DNA from: Inconstantimicrobium porci
GTDB taxonomy: Bacteria; Bacillota; Clostridia; Clostridiales; Clostridiaceae
DNA: 64,000 nucleotides
NCBI RefSeq assembly: GCF_009696465.1
Contig: NZ_VULX01000002.1
Coordinates: 173,259-237,258 of the forward strand
Reading direction: 5' to 3'
Shown: positions 1 through 11,120 of the stretch, in pieces
How the letters are laid out: every line of letters starts with the position of its first letter
How positions within the stretch are numbered: position 1 is the first letter of the stretch
Program-made: the position numbers and the translations under genes
Notes under the pieces: model-generated
Database searches by the model: none
What the model saw: only the letters and a program-made list of their open reading frames with translations
Told to the model about the DNA's origin: nothing

Positions 1-364
1 GAACTTCTGGTGCTAATGATAATATCTTATTGAATTCCTTATCTCTTAGCTCCCTAGCAACAGGTCCGAAGATACGAGTTCCTCTTGGTTGCTTATCATC
101 CTTTATTATTACTGCTGCGTTTTCATCAAATTTGATGTATGATCCGTCAGGTCTTCTTAAGCCTCTTTTACTTCTAACGATAACGGCCTTTACAACCTCA
201 CCTTTTTTAACAACTCCACCTGGTGTTGCACTTTTAACGCTAGCAACTATTATATCGCCTATATTACCGAACTTTCTTTTTGAACCACCTAATACTCTGA
301 TGCACATGATTTCCTTAGCACCAGAATTATCTCCAACTTTTAGTAAGGTCTGTTGTTGTATCAT
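1..364 (-). CDS. rplN: 50S ribosomal protein L14 (3' end cut by window edge)
   Basis: L14 of the large ribosomal subunit, which binds 23S rRNA at the subunit interface. The frame begins with ATG at 364 ([18 protein letters not shown]) and runs off the left edge. The last visible residues are LAPEV, and the family normally ends one residue later, so only about one codon and the stop are missing. It lies 32 bases downstream of rpsQ, the normal S10-spc order. The rest of the spc cluster presumably continues outside the window. Confidence 0.97.
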   Translation of the reverse strand, partial: MIQQQTLLKVGDNSGAKEIMCIRVLGGSKRKFGNIGDIIVASVKSATPGGVVKKGEVVKAVIVRSKRGLRRPDGSYIKFDENAAVIIKDDKQPRGTRIFGPVARELRDKEFNKILSLAPEV

Positions 365-396
365 TGTGAATTACCCTCCTTTCAGTATTAAAGCTA

Positions 397-651
397 TTAT
401 TTAGCTTTTTCAACTACCTCAACAAGTCTCCATCTCTTATCTTTAGATAATGGTCTTGTTTCCATGATCATTACTCTATCGCCGATCTTAGCTGTATTAT
501 TTTCATCATGAGCCTTAAACTTAGTTGTTCTGTTAACAGTCTTTCCGTATAGTGGATGTCTAACCTTAGTTTCAACAGCAACTACTATAGTTTTATCCAT
601 TTTATCTGAAACTACTTTACCAAGTCTCTTCTTTCTTAATCCTCTTTCCAT
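397..651 (-). CDS. rpsQ: 30S ribosomal protein S17
   Basis: S17 (84 residues, usual length) is a primary binder of 16S rRNA in early 30S assembly. The N-terminal stretch [16 protein letters not shown] and the later [13 protein letters not shown] block are typical of the OB-fold S17 family. It is preceded by a strong AAGGAGG-type ribosome binding site and sits between rpmC and rplN as expected. Nothing unusual is seen. Confidence 0.97.
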   Translation of the reverse strand: MERGLRKKRLGKVVSDKMDKTIVVAVETKVRHPLYGKTVNRTTKFKAHDENNTAKIGDRVMIMETRPLSKDKRWRLVEVVEKAK

Positions 652-672
652 AATAGGTTACCTCCTTTCAGA

Positions 673-885
673 CTACTGTTCGAAAGCCTTAAGTTCTTCT
701 TCTCTGATTATAGTCTTAATTTGTGCAATTGACTTCTTTACTTCTTTAATTCTCATTGGATTTTCTAGTTGTCCAGTAGCTAATTGGAATCTTAGGTTGA
801 ATAACTCCGCCTTTAAGTCATTTAGCTTTACCTTTAAATCTTGAGGATTGCTTGTTCTTAACTCTTTTAATTCGTTAGCTTTCAT
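673..885 (-). CDS. rpmC: 50S ribosomal protein L29
   Basis: L29 (70 residues) is a helical hairpin protein at the peptide exit tunnel, where it helps form the docking site for trigger factor and [13 protein letters not shown] and [14 protein letters not shown] are family hallmarks. Its ATG overlaps the rplP stop codon (TAATG at 883-887), indicating translational coupling. Confidence 0.97.
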   Translation of the reverse strand: MKANELKELRTSNPQDLKVKLNDLKAELFNLRFQLATGQLENPMRIKEVKKSIAQIKTIIREEELKAFEQ

Positions 886-1319
886 TATTCTTCACCACCC
901 ATTTCCTCAAAATCTTTTCTTGTTACAAACTTAGTCTTAACAGGTAATTTATGTGATGCAAGTCTCATAGCTTCTCTAGCTACTTCTTCACCAACACCTG
1001 ATAATTCGAATAGCACTCTGCCTGGCTTAACAACTGCCACCCAGTATTCTGGTGAACCTTTTCCTGAACCCATTCTTGTTTCAGCTGGCTTTTCAGTTAC
1101 TGGCTTATGTGGGAATATTTTAATCCAAAGCTTTCCGCCTCTTTTGATATATCTGTTTATTGCGATTCTCGCTGCTTCTATTTGATTACTTGTAATCCAT
1201 CCACAAGTTGTAGCCTGGATTCCAAAATCTCCGTATGCAAGGAAGTTACCTCTAGTAGCCTTTCCTTTCATTCTACCACGTTGTACCTTACGATGTTTTA
1301 CTCTTTTTGGCATTAACAT
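885..1319 (-). CDS. rplP: 50S ribosomal protein L16
   Basis: L16 (144 residues) organises the A-site region of the large subunit. The start [15 protein letters not shown] is the usual Firmicute N-terminus, and the ribosome binding site GGAGG lies about 8 bases before this ATG, which favours it over the internal ATG at 1313. The glycine-rich [19 protein letters not shown] block is the conserved L16 core. Confidence 0.97.
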   Translation of the reverse strand: MLMPKRVKHRKVQRGRMKGKATRGNFLAYGDFGIQATTCGWITSNQIEAARIAINRYIKRGGKLWIKIFPHKPVTEKPAETRMGSGKGSPEYWVAVVKPGRVLFELSGVGEEVAREAMRLASHKLPVKTKFVTRKDFEEMGGEE

Positions 1320-1346
1320 GATATATTCCTCCTTTCTTATACGTTA

Positions 1347-2012
1347 TTACGCGTTAATTTCTTCTTTAACAACTTTTTTTGCTGGAAGAACTTCTCCTTT
1401 ATATAACCAAACCTTAACTCCGATCTTTCCGTAAGTTGTGTTTGCTTCAGCAAAACCATAATCGATATCTGCTCTTAATGTTTGTAGTGGAATAGTTCCT
1501 TCATGATAAAATTCATCTCTAGCCATTTCAGCTCCGCCAAGTCTACCTGAGCAGTTAGTCTTAACACCCTTTGCTCCAGCTTTCATTGCTCTTTGGATTG
1601 TCTGCTTCATAGCTCTTCTGAATGATATTCTCTTTTCTAGTTGAGCTGCTATGTTTTCAGCCATTAACTGAGCATCAACTTCAGCATTTTTAACTTCAAC
1701 TATATTGATTAATATATTTTTGCTATCTACTAAATTCTTAAGCTTATTCTTTAAAGCTTCAATTCCTGCTCCACCTTTTCCGATGATAACTCCTGGCTTA
1801 GCAGTAAATATGTTTAACTTAACTCTTTTAGCTGATCTTTCAATTTCTATCTTAGATATTCCAGCTGAGAAAAGGTCCTTTTTAACGAATTCTCTTATTT
1901 TGTGGTCTTCTATAAGATTATCTGCAAAATTCTTCTTATCTGCATACCATTTTGCATTCCAATCTTTAATAACGCCAACTCTTAATCCATGAGGATTTAC
2001 TTTCTGACCCAA
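1347..2012 (-). CDS. rpsC: 30S ribosomal protein S3
   Basis: S3 (221 residues) lines the mRNA entry channel of the 30S subunit. The N-terminus [18 protein letters not shown], the KH-type RNA-binding loop [11 protein letters not shown] (about residues 75-85) and the C-terminal [16 protein letters not shown] region are complete. It sits between rplV and rplP with short gaps, as in other S10 operons. Confidence 0.97.
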   Translation of the reverse strand: MGQKVNPHGLRVGVIKDWNAKWYADKKNFADNLIEDHKIREFVKKDLFSAGISKIEIERSAKRVKLNIFTAKPGVIIGKGGAGIEALKNKLKNLVDSKNILINIVEVKNAEVDAQLMAENIAAQLEKRISFRRAMKQTIQRAMKAGAKGVKTNCSGRLGGAEMARDEFYHEGTIPLQTLRADIDYGFAEANTTYGKIGVKVWLYKGEVLPAKKVVKEEINA

Positions 2013-2030
2013 TCTGTTTCCCTCCTTCTA

Positions 2031-2366
2031 TTAAGCTCTTTCTCTCACTACTATAGTGATGTTACTTGATCTCTTGTGTATTTTGAATGCTTTACCATGA
2101 TCCATTGGTCTATATCTCTTAAGTGTTGGACCAGGTCCTACATAAGCTTCAGCAACTATTAAGTTGTCTGCATCTAAATCATTATTATTTTCTGCATTTG
2201 CTACTGCTGATTTTAAAACTTTTAACACTGCTGCTGCTGCGTCTCTTGGAGTGTATTTTAAAATTGCAGAAGCTTCTTTAACGCTTTTTCCTCTTATTAA
2301 ATCAAGAACTACTCCTACTTTAGAAGGAGACATTCTAACGTATTTAGCTATTGCTCTAGCTTCCAT
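2031..2366 (-). CDS. rplV: 50S ribosomal protein L22
   Basis: L22 (111 residues) has a long beta hairpin lining the nascent-peptide tunnel, where macrolide-resistance changes arise in other bacteria. The start [17 protein letters not shown] and the hairpin sequence [19 protein letters not shown] are complete, with no insertion or deletion apparent in the hairpin. It follows rpsS by 20 bases. Confidence 0.97.
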   Translation of the reverse strand: MEARAIAKYVRMSPSKVGVVLDLIRGKSVKEASAILKYTPRDAAAAVLKVLKSAVANAENNNDLDADNLIVAEAYVGPGPTLKRYRPMDHGKAFKIHKRSSNITIVVRERA

Positions 2367-2386
2367 TAATTTATCCTCCTTTCGAA

Positions 2387-2668
2387 CTAAGCTCTCTTAG
2401 TTGTCTTTTCTGTGTCAATATGTCCTTTGAAAGTTCTAGTTAACACAAATTCACCTAGTTTATGTCCAACCATATCTTCGCTGATATATACTGGAACGTG
2501 TTTTCTTCCATCATGAACAGCTATTGTGTGGCCGATCATTTGTGGGAATATTGTTGAACTTCTTGACCAAGTTTTGATTACTTTCTTTTCACCATTGTTG
2601 TTCATTTCTTCAACTTTCTTTAAAAGTCCTGCATGGACAAAAGGTCCTTTTTTAATTGATCTACTCAT
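2387..2668 (-). CDS. rpsS: 30S ribosomal protein S19
   Basis: S19 (93 residues) is a head protein of the small subunit and contacts the A- and P-site region and S13. [11 protein letters not shown] and [20 protein letters not shown] are canonical. It lies between rplB and rplV. The 69-base gap up to rplB holds an imperfect AT-rich repeat of the CTCTATCAAG / CTCTCC kind but no clear signal. Confidence 0.97.
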   Translation of the reverse strand: MSRSIKKGPFVHAGLLKKVEEMNNNGEKKVIKTWSRSSTIFPQMIGHTIAVHDGRKHVPVYISEDMVGHKLGEFVLTRTFKGHIDTEKTTKRA

Positions 2669-2737
2669 TGAAGTATCCTCCCTTCATAATAACTAATCTC
2701 TATCAAGCATTGAAGAGAATCAAACATTCTCTCCAAA

Positions 2738-3571
2738 TTACTTATTATTTCTTCTCTTAATTATAAATCTATCTGAATATTTCTTATTCTTTCTAGTCTT
2801 ATATCCAAGAGCTGGTTTACCCCATGGAGTTACTGGAGAAGGTCTTCCGACTGGTGACTTACCTTCACCACCACCGTGAGGGTGATCGTTAGGGTTCATA
2901 ACAGAACCTCTTACCTGTGGTCTCCATCTCATGTGTCTCTTTCTTCCGGCTTTACCAATCTTAACGATATCGTTAGTTAAGTTTGAAACAACTCCGATTG
3001 TAGCTCTGCACTCTAATCTTACATATCTCATTTCGCCTGATGGTAATCTTAAAGTAGCGTATTCGCCTTCTTTAGCCATTAACTGTGCTGATAATCCAGC
3101 AGCTCTAACTAACTGACCACCTTTTCCAGCTTGTAATTCAATGTTATGAATTGTAGTACCTACTGGTATGTTTCTAAGTGGCAAAGCGTTACCTGGCTTA
3201 ATATCTGCTTCTGGTCCAGATACAACTACGTCTCCAACTTTTAATCCAACTGGAGCGATTATGTATCTCTTTTCACCATCTGCATAAACAACTAATGCTA
3301 TGAAAGCTGTTCTGTTTGGATCGTATTCGATACTAGCAACCTTTGCTGGTATGTTATCCTTATTTCTCTTGAAATCTATTATTCTATATTTTCTCTTAGC
3401 ACCGCCACCACGATGTCTAACAGTTATTTTACCCTGAGCATTTCTACCCGCATTATTATTTAATGATACAAGAAGTGACTTTTCTGGTACATTTGTAGTT
3501 ATTTCTTCAAAAGTACTCATTGTCATATTTCTTCTTGAAGGAGTAGTAGGGTTAAATCTTTTAATTGCCAT
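2738..3571 (-). CDS. rplB: 50S ribosomal protein L2
   Basis: L2 (277 residues) is the large, highly conserved protein near the peptidyl transferase centre and is needed for subunit association. The RNA-binding core ([19 protein letters not shown] near residues 42-60) and the C-terminal [20 protein letters not shown] motif with its conserved histidine ([10 protein letters not shown]) are intact. Upstream gene is rplW. Confidence 0.98.
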   Translation of the reverse strand: MAIKRFNPTTPSRRNMTMSTFEEITTNVPEKSLLVSLNNNAGRNAQGKITVRHRGGGAKRKYRIIDFKRNKDNIPAKVASIEYDPNRTAFIALVVYADGEKRYIIAPVGLKVGDVVVSGPEADIKPGNALPLRNIPVGTTIHNIELQAGKGGQLVRAAGLSAQLMAKEGEYATLRLPSGEMRYVRLECRATIGVVSNLTNDIVKIGKAGRKRHMRWRPQVRGSVMNPNDHPHGGGEGKSPVGRPSPVTPWGKPALGYKTRKNKKYSDRFIIKRRNNK

Positions 3572-3630
3572 TAAAAATTCCCTCCTTGCTTTCGCTTATC
3601 TGGCTTAGCAGCCAATACCTGCTATTCTAA

Positions 3631-3927
3631 TTATTGCATTCCGTCAAAGAATTCAATAGTTTTGCTGTCTTCAGTTAATGTAACAACAGCTTTCTTTAAG
3701 TCAGCTCTTTTACCTACGTGAACGCCAACTCTCTTATTTTTCCCCATAGTTCTAATTGTTTTAACATCAGCAACTTTAACGCCGAATACTTCTTCAACTG
3801 CTCTCTTAACTTGAGATTTGTTAGCTGAAACGTGAACTATGAAAGTGTACTTCTTTTCTGCCATTGCTGCCATTGACTTTTCAGTAATAACAGGCTTTCT
3901 TATTATATCATGGCTTGTTAAATTCAT
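3631..3927 (-). CDS. rplW: 50S ribosomal protein L23
   Basis: L23 (98 residues) sits at the tunnel exit and is the main docking point for trigger factor and [22 protein letters not shown] and the [17 protein letters not shown] segment are typical. The ATG shares its first base with the rplD stop region (position 3927), so the two genes are translationally coupled. Confidence 0.97.
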   Translation of the reverse strand: MNLTSHDIIRKPVITEKSMAAMAEKKYTFIVHVSANKSQVKRAVEEVFGVKVADVKTIRTMGKNKRVGVHVGKRADLKKAVVTLTEDSKTIEFFDGMQ

Positions 3928-4547
3928 TATGCGTACACCTCCTCAATTTTTCTAACAGCTGCTTCTGTCATAATTACTTTAGTGTATTTTAATAAATCAT
4001 ATACATTGATGTTGTTAACTGGCATAACAGCAACTCCTTCAATATTTCTAGCTGATTTAAATACATTTTCATTAGTTTCAGCTGTTATGATTAATGTCTT
4101 GTTAGCATTGAATGCTTTTAACATTGCTACTGCTTCCTTAGTCTTAGGAGCATCGAATTCTAAGTTTTCTAAAACTACTAATTCATTTTCGTTAACCTTG
4201 CTAGTTAAAGCAGAAGTTAAAGCAACTTTTTTCATAGTCTTAGGAATTGACATTCTATAGTCTCTTGGCTTTGGTGCGAATACTATACCACCTTTGATCC
4301 ACTGAGGTGCTCTTATAGAACCTTGTCTAGCTCTACCAGTTCCCTTTTGTCTCCAAGGTTTGATTCCGCCTCCACGAACTTCAGCTCTAGTCTTAGCTGA
4401 TTGAGTTCCTTGTCTCTTGTTAGCTAGTAATGCAACAACTACCTGGTGCATTGCTTCGTTATTAACTTCAACTCCAAATACATTGTCGTTTAGTTCAATA
4501 TCTCTAACCTTTTGTGCTTGCTTATTAAATAATTCTATTTTAGGCAT
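3927..4547 (-). CDS. rplD: 50S ribosomal protein L4
   Basis: L4 (206 residues) binds 23S rRNA and extends a loop into the exit tunnel. In E. coli it also autoregulates its own S10 operon, but that mechanism is not assumed here. The tunnel loop [20 protein letters not shown] (about residues 62-81) is intact. The gene lies 23 bases downstream of rplC. Confidence 0.97.
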   Translation of the reverse strand: MPKIELFNKQAQKVRDIELNDNVFGVEVNNEAMHQVVVALLANKRQGTQSAKTRAEVRGGGIKPWRQKGTGRARQGSIRAPQWIKGGIVFAPKPRDYRMSIPKTMKKVALTSALTSKVNENELVVLENLEFDAPKTKEAVAMLKAFNANKTLIITAETNENVFKSARNIEGVAVMPVNNINVYDLLKYTKVIMTEAAVRKIEEVYA

Positions 4548-4570
4548 ATCTATTCCTCCTTTCTATCAGA

Positions 4571-5200
4571 TTAACACTTAACGCTATCTCTGATAACTAC
4601 TATACCTTTGTTTGCTCCTGGAACGCCACCCTTAATTAATATTAAGTTCTTTTCTGGCATTACCTTAACAACTTCTACATTAAGAACAGTTCTGTTTACA
4701 GCACCCATATGTCCTGGTAACTTCTTGCTCTTGAATGTTCTTGATGGATCTGAAGATGCACCCATTGATCCTGGAGCTCTCTTGAATTTAGAACCGTGTG
4801 ACATAGGTCCTCTTTGTTGTCCCCATCTCTTTATAACGCCGGCAAATCCTTTACCTTTTGAAACTCCTGATACATCAACTTTATCTCCAACAGCGAATAC
4901 GTCAGCCTTTATTTCCTGGCCTACTTCGTATTCTGAAACATTTTCGAATCTGAATTCTTTTAAGTGTCTTCTTAAAGAAACTCCAGCCTTAGCGAAATGT
5001 CCTTTCTTTGGTTTGTTAAGAAGCTTTTCTCTTACATCTCCGAATCCTAACTGTACTGCTTCATATCCGTCAGTTTCAACTGTTTTCTTCTGAACAACAA
5101 CACATGGACCTGCTTCTACAACTGTTACTGGAACGATCTTTCCAGTTTCATCAAATACCTGAGTCATTCCTATTTTCTTTCCTATTATAGCCTTTTTCAT
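4571..5200 (-). CDS. rplC: 50S ribosomal protein L3
   Basis: L3 (209 residues from this start) is an early assembly protein reaching the peptidyl transferase centre. The start [17 protein letters not shown] is chosen because GGAGGTG precedes it by 7-8 bases; an in-frame ATG at 5209 lies on top of that ribosome binding site. The central [19 protein letters not shown] loop is canonical. Confidence 0.97.
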   Translation of the reverse strand: MKKAIIGKKIGMTQVFDETGKIVPVTVVEAGPCVVVQKKTVETDGYEAVQLGFGDVREKLLNKPKKGHFAKAGVSLRRHLKEFRFENVSEYEVGQEIKADVFAVGDKVDVSGVSKGKGFAGVIKRWGQQRGPMSHGSKFKRAPGSMGASSDPSRTFKSKKLPGHMGAVNRTVLNVEVVKVMPEKNLILIKGGVPGANKGIVVIRDSVKC

Positions 5201-5283
5201 GCTATACACCTCCTAAACTTATTAGCGGATTGCATTAAGTAATCATAATAGTTCACAACTTACTTCAATCGTGTAATTTAAAA

Positions 5284-5592
5284 TTATAGTTTAATTTCGA
5301 TATCAACACCAGCTGGTAGGTTTAATCTCATTAAAGCATCAACTGTTTTAGATGTTGGATTAAGTATATCGATTAATCTCTTATGTGTTCTGATTTCGAA
5401 CTGTTCTCTTGAATCTTTATATTTATGAACCGCTCTTAATATTGTTACTACATCTTTTTCAGTAGGTAGTGGTACTGGACCTGCAACCTTAGCTCCTGTA
5501 GACTTAGCAGTTTCAACTATCTTTTCAGATGATTGATCTAAGATTGTGTGATCAAAAGCTTTAAGTCTGATTCTTATTTTTTGTTTTGACAT
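5284..5592 (-). CDS. rpsJ: 30S ribosomal protein S10 / NusE
   Basis: S10 (102 residues) is a 30S head protein and also NusE, the partner of NusB and NusG in antitermination. [15 protein letters not shown] and the [16 protein letters not shown] block are typical. It is the first gene of the S10 cluster, behind a strong GGAGG site and a leader of about 200 bases. Confidence 0.98.
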   Translation of the reverse strand: MSKQKIRIRLKAFDHTILDQSSEKIVETAKSTGAKVAGPVPLPTEKDVVTILRAVHKYKDSREQFEIRTHKRLIDILNPTSKTVDALMRLNLPAGVDIEIKL

Positions 5593-5799
5593 TTGTTTTC
5601 CCTCCTTTTCATGTACGCTTTACTTCTAACGCACAACAGCGATTGTTATGTAAACTGTTCCTGGTGTTTCCTAATTTTAAAAAAGACACACTGGTAGCAT
5701 AACAACTCTCTGTCGTTGGATTCTAGATCCGAACATGCTCTTCAAGAATTCCCCGGAAGTCCGGCAACCTCTTGATTCATCGCCGTTTGCTCTGCAACT
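5593..5799 (-). promoter_or_regulatory. Structured leader of the S10 ribosomal operon
   Basis: About 205 transcribed bases lie between the predicted start point and rpsJ. Several local stems can be drawn on the minus strand: CCGG-ACTT-CCGG near 5750, CAAC/GTTG around 5705-5725, and a longer pairing of GGAATTCT with AGAATCC. No coding frame is evident. I do not recognise a named Rfam family; regulation by a ribosomal protein or attenuation is an inference. Confidence 0.5.
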
Positions 5800-5804
5800 C
5801 CTAT

Positions 5805-5833
5805 ATTATACTATAACTGCAGTGCATTTTCAA
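5805..5833 (-). promoter_or_regulatory. SigA-type promoter of the S10 operon
   Basis: On the minus strand, TTGAAA (5828-5833) and TATAAT (5805-5810) are separated by exactly 17 bases. This would start transcription near 5798 and read the whole ribosomal cluster. Confidence 0.8.
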
Positions 5834-6200
5834 GGTCTTTATGTATAATTTTCAATTTTTCTTGCCGTCTCACATTCTACGTCTACACAATTATAAAAAA
5901 TTTTTTTATTCTTTGCAACTGGTTTTTTCTAATTGTCACTCCATATTTTAATACAGATAGTTTAAGTTAAACAATCATTCCATATTTTGTTTATTGTGAC
6001 CTGGTAAACACATTTTTAAGCAATTGGAATAGAGTCTTAAATTCATGCATTTCTCTCACTCTTATACTAGAGCTAGCTATAATTAATCTTTTTTAAACTT
6101 TTAATTCATTATATATTGTGATTATTTTACGTGGTAAACTTGTACGTTTTTCATAAATCAATTATGCCTCTTAGTGTTATTTATTTTACTATATCTTTTC
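5834..6200. other. AT-rich intergenic stretch, no gene seen
   Basis: This stretch lies between the tuf terminator and the S10 promoter. It is AT-rich and has no open frame with a ribosome binding site. Two similar strings (TGTGACCTGGTAAAC near 5994 and TGATTATTTTACGTGGTAAAC near 6120) occur about 120 bases apart and may be coincidental. I see no RNA gene. Confidence 0.5.
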
Positions 6201-6243
6201 TAAAAAAAATAGCGGAAAAGGACGTCTCCTCTTCCACTATTAA
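6201..6243 (-). terminator. Intrinsic terminator after tuf
   Basis: Minus-strand stem of 15 continuous pairs (G-U included) starting AATAGTGGAAGAGGA with a GACG loop, followed by a run of eight T. It separates the str group from the S10 operon. Confidence 0.9.
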
Positions 6244-6291
6244 TAAAGCTTTATTTAAATTGTATATGGTAAATAACTAATTTAATTATAA

Positions 6292-7485
6292 TTAGTCAAG
6301 AACGCTAGTAACAACACCAGAACCTACAGTTCTTCCACCTTCTCTGATGGCGAATCTTAAGTTTTCTTCCATTGCTATTTCAGTTATTAATTCAACGTTC
6401 ATATCAATGTGATCTCCTGGCATAACCATTTCCATACCTTCTGGTAATTTGATTGTTCCAGTAACGTCAGTTGTTCTGAAGTAGAATTGTGGTCTGTATC
6501 CATCGAAGAATGGAGTATGTCTACCACCTTCTTCTTTCTTTAATACGTAAACCTGACCAACGAATTTCTTGTGTGGATGTACAGTACCTGGTTTAGCTAA
6601 AACCTGACCTCTTTCGATTTCATCTCTCTGGATACCTCTTAAAAGAGCTCCGATGTTATCTCCAGCTTCTGCTTCGTCTAGTAACTTTCTGAACATTTCT
6701 ATTCCAGTTACAACAGTCTTCTTCTTTTCTTCCTTTAATCCAACGATTTCTAATTCATCTGATATGTGAAGAACTCCTCTTTCAACTCTACCAGTTGCAA
6801 CAGTTCCTCTACCAGTGATTGTAAATACGTCTTCTACTGGCATTAAGAAAGGCTTATCTGTAGCTCTTTCTGGAGTTGGGATGTAGCTGTCAACAGCATC
6901 CATTAATTCAAGGATTGGTTTGATAGCTTCTTCGTCAGTTGGGTTTTCAAGAGCCTTTAAAGCTGATCCTCTAATTACTGGGATATCATCACCTGGGAAT
7001 TCATATTCGTTTAATAATTCTCTAACTTCCATTTCAACTAGATCTAGTAATTCTTCATCATCAACCATATCAGCCTTGTTTAAGAATACTACGATGTAGT
7101 TAACTCCAACTCTTGAAGCAAGAAGTATATGTTCTCTTGTCTGAGGCATTGGACCATCAGCTGCAGAAACAACTAGGATAGCTCCGTCCATCTGAGCAGC
7201 TCCAGTGATCATGTTCTTAACATAGTCAGCATGTCCTGGGCAGTCAACGTGAGCATAGTGTCTGTTGTCTGTTTCATATTCAACGTGAGCAGTGTTGATA
7301 GTGATTCCTCTTTCTTTTTCTTCTGGAGCCTTATCGATTTCTGCATAGTTGAATGCCTTTGCGAATCCTCTGTTAGCTAATACTGTAGTAATAGCTGCTG
7401 TTAAAGTAGTCTTACCGTGGTCAACGTGACCAATTGTACCGATATTAACATGTGGTTTAGTTCTTTCAAATTTTGCCTTAGCCAT
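6292..7485 (-). CDS. tuf: Elongation factor Tu, first copy
   Basis: EF-Tu (397 residues) is the GTPase that carries aminoacyl-tRNA to the ribosome. G1 [11 protein letters not shown]3 DCPGHADY and G4 NKADM are intact, followed by the two beta-barrel domains. It lies 54 bases downstream of fusA, the classical str position. A second copy at 22437-23630 differs at roughly 33 positions by eye (for example FAKAFN versus [14 protein letters not shown] versus HLQDELEI). The two are therefore clearly diverged, unlike the near-identical tuf pairs of many bacteria. Confidence 0.99.
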   Translation of the reverse strand: MAKAKFERTKPHVNIGTIGHVDHGKTTLTAAITTVLANRGFAKAFNYAEIDKAPEEKERGITINTAHVEYETDNRHYAHVDCPGHADYVKNMITGAAQMDGAILVVSAADGPMPQTREHILLASRVGVNYIVVFLNKADMVDDEELLDLVEMEVRELLNEYEFPGDDIPVIRGSALKALENPTDEEAIKPILELMDAVDSYIPTPERATDKPFLMPVEDVFTITGRGTVATGRVERGVLHISDELEIVGLKEEKKKTVVTGIEMFRKLLDEAEAGDNIGALLRGIQRDEIERGQVLAKPGTVHPHKKFVGQVYVLKKEEGGRHTPFFDGYRPQFYFRTTDVTGTIKLPEGMEMVMPGDHIDMNVELITEIAMEENLRFAIREGGRTVGSGVVTSVLD

Positions 7486-7539
7486 TTTTTGTATTCCTCC
7501 TGTATGTGTGAAATTAAATATTTATAGTATTAAAGGGAA

Positions 7540-9603
7540 TTATTTTTTACCCTTTGCTACCTCTTCCTGAATGCTCTTTGGAACTTCTTCATAATGATCA
7601 AATACCATTGAGTAGTTTCCTCTACCCTGAGTTCTTGATCTTAATGTAGTTGCGTATCCAAACATTTCTGCTAGTGGAACGTAAGCTCTGATGATCTGAG
7701 CACCATTTCTTAATTCCATACCTTCAATTCTACCTCTTCTTGAATTGATATCTCCCATTACATCTCCCATGTATTCTTCTGGAACTGTAACTTCAACTTT
7801 CATAGAAGGTTCTAGTAAAACTGGGTCTGCCTTAGCCATAGCATTTTTGAATGCCATAGATCCAGCAATCTTGAATGACATTTCTGATGAATCGACATCA
7901 TGATATGATCCATCATATAATTTAACTTTAAAGTTGATAACTGGGTATCCAGCTATAATACCATTTTGAGCTGCTTCTTGAATACCTGCATCTACAGCTG
8001 GGATGTATTCCTTTGGAATAGCTCCACCAACAATAGCATTTTCGAAGCTGTATTCTTCTTCAGTTGGTATAAGTTCTATAGAACAATCTCCGTATTGTCC
8101 CTTACCACCTGATTGCTTAATGTACTTACCTTGAGCTTTAACTTGAGTTCTGATAGTTTCTTTGTAAGCAACCTGAGGAGCACCTACGTTACATTCTACC
8201 TTAAATTCTCTCTGAAGTCTATCAACAATGATATCAAGGTGAAGTTCACCCATACCAGCGATTATAGTCTGACCTGTTTCAGTATCAGTCCAAGTCTTGA
8301 ATGTTGGATCTTCTTCAGCAAGTTTTGCTAAAGCTATACCCATTTTTTCCTGAGCAGCCTTAGTCTTAGGTTCTATAGCAACATCGATAACTGGATCTGG
8401 GAATTCCATAGATTCAAGAATTATTGGATTTTCTTCATCACATAAAGTATCTCCAGTAGTAGTATTCTTAAGACCTATGATAGCTCCGATTTCTCCAGCT
8501 TCTAATGCGTCTACCTCTTCTCTGTGGTTAGCGTGCATCTTAACAAGTCTACCAACTCTTTCTTTCTTACCCTTTGTTGAGTTAAGAACGTATGATCCAC
8601 TTGTTAATATTCCTGAGTAAACTCTAGCGAATGCAAGCTTTCCAACGAATGGATCTGTAGCAATCTTAAATGCTAAAGTAGCTAATGGTGCTTTATCATC
8701 TGAAGGTCTGCTATCTTCTTCTCCATCTAATGAAGTACCTTTTATAGCTGGTACATCAAGTGGTGATGGTAAGAAATCAACAACACCGTCAATCATCTGT
8801 TGAACACCCTTGTTCTTGTATGAAGAACCACAGATTACTGGGATTATCTGATTTGAGATAGTTCCCTTTCTTAATGCTCCCATAATCTCTTCTGTAGTTA
8901 GTTCTTCTCCATCAAGATACTTAAGCATTAATTCTTCATCAAGTTCAGCAACAGATTCGATCATTGCTGCTCTGTATTCTGCTGCCTGATCTTTTAATTC
9001 TTCTGGAATTTCTATTTCTTCCATTTCAGTTCCAAGTTTGTTATCGAAAACTATAGCAACGTTTCTTATTAAGTCAACCATTCCTCTGAAGTCTTCTTCT
9101 GAACCTATTGGAATCTGTATTGGAACAGCATTAGCCTTTAATCTATCTCTTACTGTATTAACACAGTTGAAGAAGTCAGCTCCTGTTGCATCCATCTTAT
9201 TTACATATACCATTCTTGGTACTTCGTATTTATCTGCCTGTCTCCAAACAGTTTCAGTTTGTGGTTCAACACCACTCTTAGCGTCAAGTACAGTTACAGC
9301 ACCATCAAGAACTCTTAATGATCTTTCAACTTCAACTGTAAAGTCTACGTGTCCTGGTGTATCAATTATATTAAGTTCATGACCTTTCCAGAAACAAGTT
9401 GTAGCTGCAGAAGTAATTGTTATACCTCTTTCCTGTTCTTGAACCATCCAGTCCATCTGAGATGCACCTTCATGTGTTTCACCAATTTTATGAGTTTTTC
9501 CTGTATAGAATAATATACGCTCAGTAGTTGTAGTCTTACCAGCATCTATATGAGCCATTATTCCAAAGTTACGGAATTTATCTAATGGGTATTGTCTAGA
9601 CAT
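7540..9603 (-). CDS. fusA: Elongation factor G
   Basis: EF-G (687 residues from this start) is the GTPase that drives ribosomal translocation. The start is [18 protein letters not shown], with GAGGAGG about 8 bases upstream; a longer in-frame extension to 9642 overlaps that site and is rejected. Motifs seen are [15 protein letters not shown] (G1), [15 protein letters not shown] (G3) and [10 protein letters not shown] (G4), then domains II-V to the normal C-terminus. It is preceded by an intergenic hairpin and rpsG. Confidence 0.98.
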   Translation of the reverse strand: MSRQYPLDKFRNFGIMAHIDAGKTTTTERILFYTGKTHKIGETHEGASQMDWMVQEQERGITITSAATTCFWKGHELNIIDTPGHVDFTVEVERSLRVLDGAVTVLDAKSGVEPQTETVWRQADKYEVPRMVYVNKMDATGADFFNCVNTVRDRLKANAVPIQIPIGSEEDFRGMVDLIRNVAIVFDNKLGTEMEEIEIPEELKDQAAEYRAAMIESVAELDEELMLKYLDGEELTTEEIMGALRKGTISNQIIPVICGSSYKNKGVQQMIDGVVDFLPSPLDVPAIKGTSLDGEEDSRPSDDKAPLATLAFKIATDPFVGKLAFARVYSGILTSGSYVLNSTKGKKERVGRLVKMHANHREEVDALEAGEIGAIIGLKNTTTGDTLCDEENPIILESMEFPDPVIDVAIEPKTKAAQEKMGIALAKLAEEDPTFKTWTDTETGQTIIAGMGELHLDIIVDRLQREFKVECNVGAPQVAYKETIRTQVKAQGKYIKQSGGKGQYGDCSIELIPTEEEYSFENAIVGGAIPKEYIPAVDAGIQEAAQNGIIAGYPVINFKVKLYDGSYHDVDSSEMSFKIAGSMAFKNAMAKADPVLLEPSMKVEVTVPEEYMGDVMGDINSRRGRIEGMELRNGAQIIRAYVPLAEMFGYATTLRSRTQGRGNYSMVFDHYEEVPKSIQEEVAKGKK

Positions 9604-9639
9604 AATTCTGCCTCCTCTCAATATATCAATATAATCTAA

Positions 9640-9675
9640 CAAAAACTGTTTTGGTATTCGCCAAAACAGTTTTTG
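9640..9675 (-). terminator. Perfect hairpin between rpsG and fusA (terminator-like or attenuator)
   Basis: CAAAAACTGTTTTGG pairs perfectly with its inverse over 15 bases around a 6-base loop; each arm carries five consecutive A or T. It starts 3 bases after the rpsG stop. It could partly terminate transcription, reducing fusA-tuf relative to rpsL-rpsG, or serve as an RNA processing site. Confidence 0.7.
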
Positions 9676-9678
9676 AAA

Positions 9679-10179
<501 letters not shown>

Positions 10180-10299
10180 TTAAGTTCATCGGTACTCGGC
10201 TTATCGCCGCAAAATGCTCGCTTCAACAATTCTATAGGTGAATCTATGTAAATGCCGAAACTTCGCACTAATTAAGCTATTTAAGCAACCAAAATCAAA

Positions 10300-10677
10300 T
10301 TATTTCTGCTTTGGTTTCTTAGCACCATATTTTGATCTAGCCTGTAATCTGTTAGCTACTCCAGCACAGTCAAGTGCTCCTCTTACGATATGGTATCTAA
10401 CACCAGGTAAATCCTTAACTCTTCCACCTCTTATAAGAACAACACTATGTTCCTGTAAGTTATGGCCTATTCCTGGAATGTAACCAGTAACTTCAATTCC
10501 GTTAGTTAATCTAACTCTGGCAATCTTTCTTAACGCTGAGTTAGGCTTCTTTGGAGTTGTAGTCTTAACTACTGTACATACCCCTCTCTTCTGTGGGCAC
10601 TCTTTAAGTGCAGGTGAGTTTGATTTTGTTGCTAATGTTTTTCTGCCCTTTCTAACTAATTGGCTTATAGTTGGCAT
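10300..10677 (-). CDS. rpsL: 30S ribosomal protein S12
   Basis: S12 (125 residues) sits at the decoding centre. The streptomycin-relevant loops [12 protein letters not shown] and [13 protein letters not shown] carry the wild-type lysines, so no target-based streptomycin resistance is visible. A GGAGGTG site precedes ATG. First gene of the str group, downstream of the L7Ae-like gene. Confidence 0.98.
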   Translation of the reverse strand: MPTISQLVRKGRKTLATKSNSPALKECPQKRGVCTVVKTTTPKKPNSALRKIARVRLTNGIEVTGYIPGIGHNLQEHSVVLIRGGRVKDLPGVRYHIVRGALDCAGVANRLQARSKYGAKKPKQK

Positions 10678-10733
10678 ACTTTCACCTCCTGAAAATTTAA
10701 TAATATCTATATAAATTAAAGATATTAACGCTA

Positions 10734-10973
10734 TTATTTGAGAATTAATGCTGCAGCTGCTTTCACGTCAATACTGCACATCTTCCCAAGCTTCTGCATT
10801 GTATCAATTACAGTAACCGGCACACTCTTCTGCTCAGCAACACTAATTAATGGAGATGTCAACTTCTTATCAGCATCATCTGCAATATAAAGAATTTTTC
10901 CCTCACCATTTAATATTGACTTTTTGCATTGTTTTATGCCTATAACTTTTTTTTCCTGAATCCTGTCTATCAT
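10734..10973 (-). CDS. L7Ae/L30e-family RNA-binding protein (YbxF-like)
   Basis: A 79-residue protein of the L7Ae/L30e/S12e superfamily, whose members bind kink-turn RNA. The block [21 protein letters not shown] followed by [19 protein letters not shown] matches YbxF-type proteins, which lie between rpoC and rpsL in many Firmicutes, as here. Its exact ribosomal or regulatory role is not established from sequence. Confidence 0.9.
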   Translation of the reverse strand: MIDRIQEKKVIGIKQCKKSILNGEGKILYIADDADKKLTSPLISVAEQKSVPVTVIDTMQKLGKMCSIDVKAAAALILK

Positions 10974-11002
10974 GAAATTACCCCCTTATTTTATAAAAGC
11001 AA

Positions 11003-11030
11003 CATTGAGATGCATTTCTACATCTCAATG
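11003..11030 (-). other. Hairpin downstream of rpoC
   Basis: A perfect 10-base-pair stem CATTGAGATG/CATCTCAATG with an 8-base loop lies between rpoC and the L7Ae-like gene. The minus strand afterwards reads TTGCTTTTAT, a poor U tract. It is better read as an attenuator or processing hairpin than as a full terminator. Confidence 0.5.
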
Positions 11031-11120
11031 GTCATGTAGACAAATTAAATTCATTAAGTTTGTGCATTGCACAAGTTGTATTTTATCATTTTGTATTTTT
11101 AAAGTCAATAAAATTAATTA

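Noticed and set aside
4608..5093. Long open frame (161 codons) on the plus strand opposite rplC
   Set aside because: It is the mirror of a highly conserved ribosomal protein gene, has no ribosome binding site and only reflects codon bias.
9604..9642. N-terminal extension of EF-G to 9642
   Set aside because: It would translate the ribosome binding site and hairpin; EF-G proteins start at MSRQYPL-like sequence.
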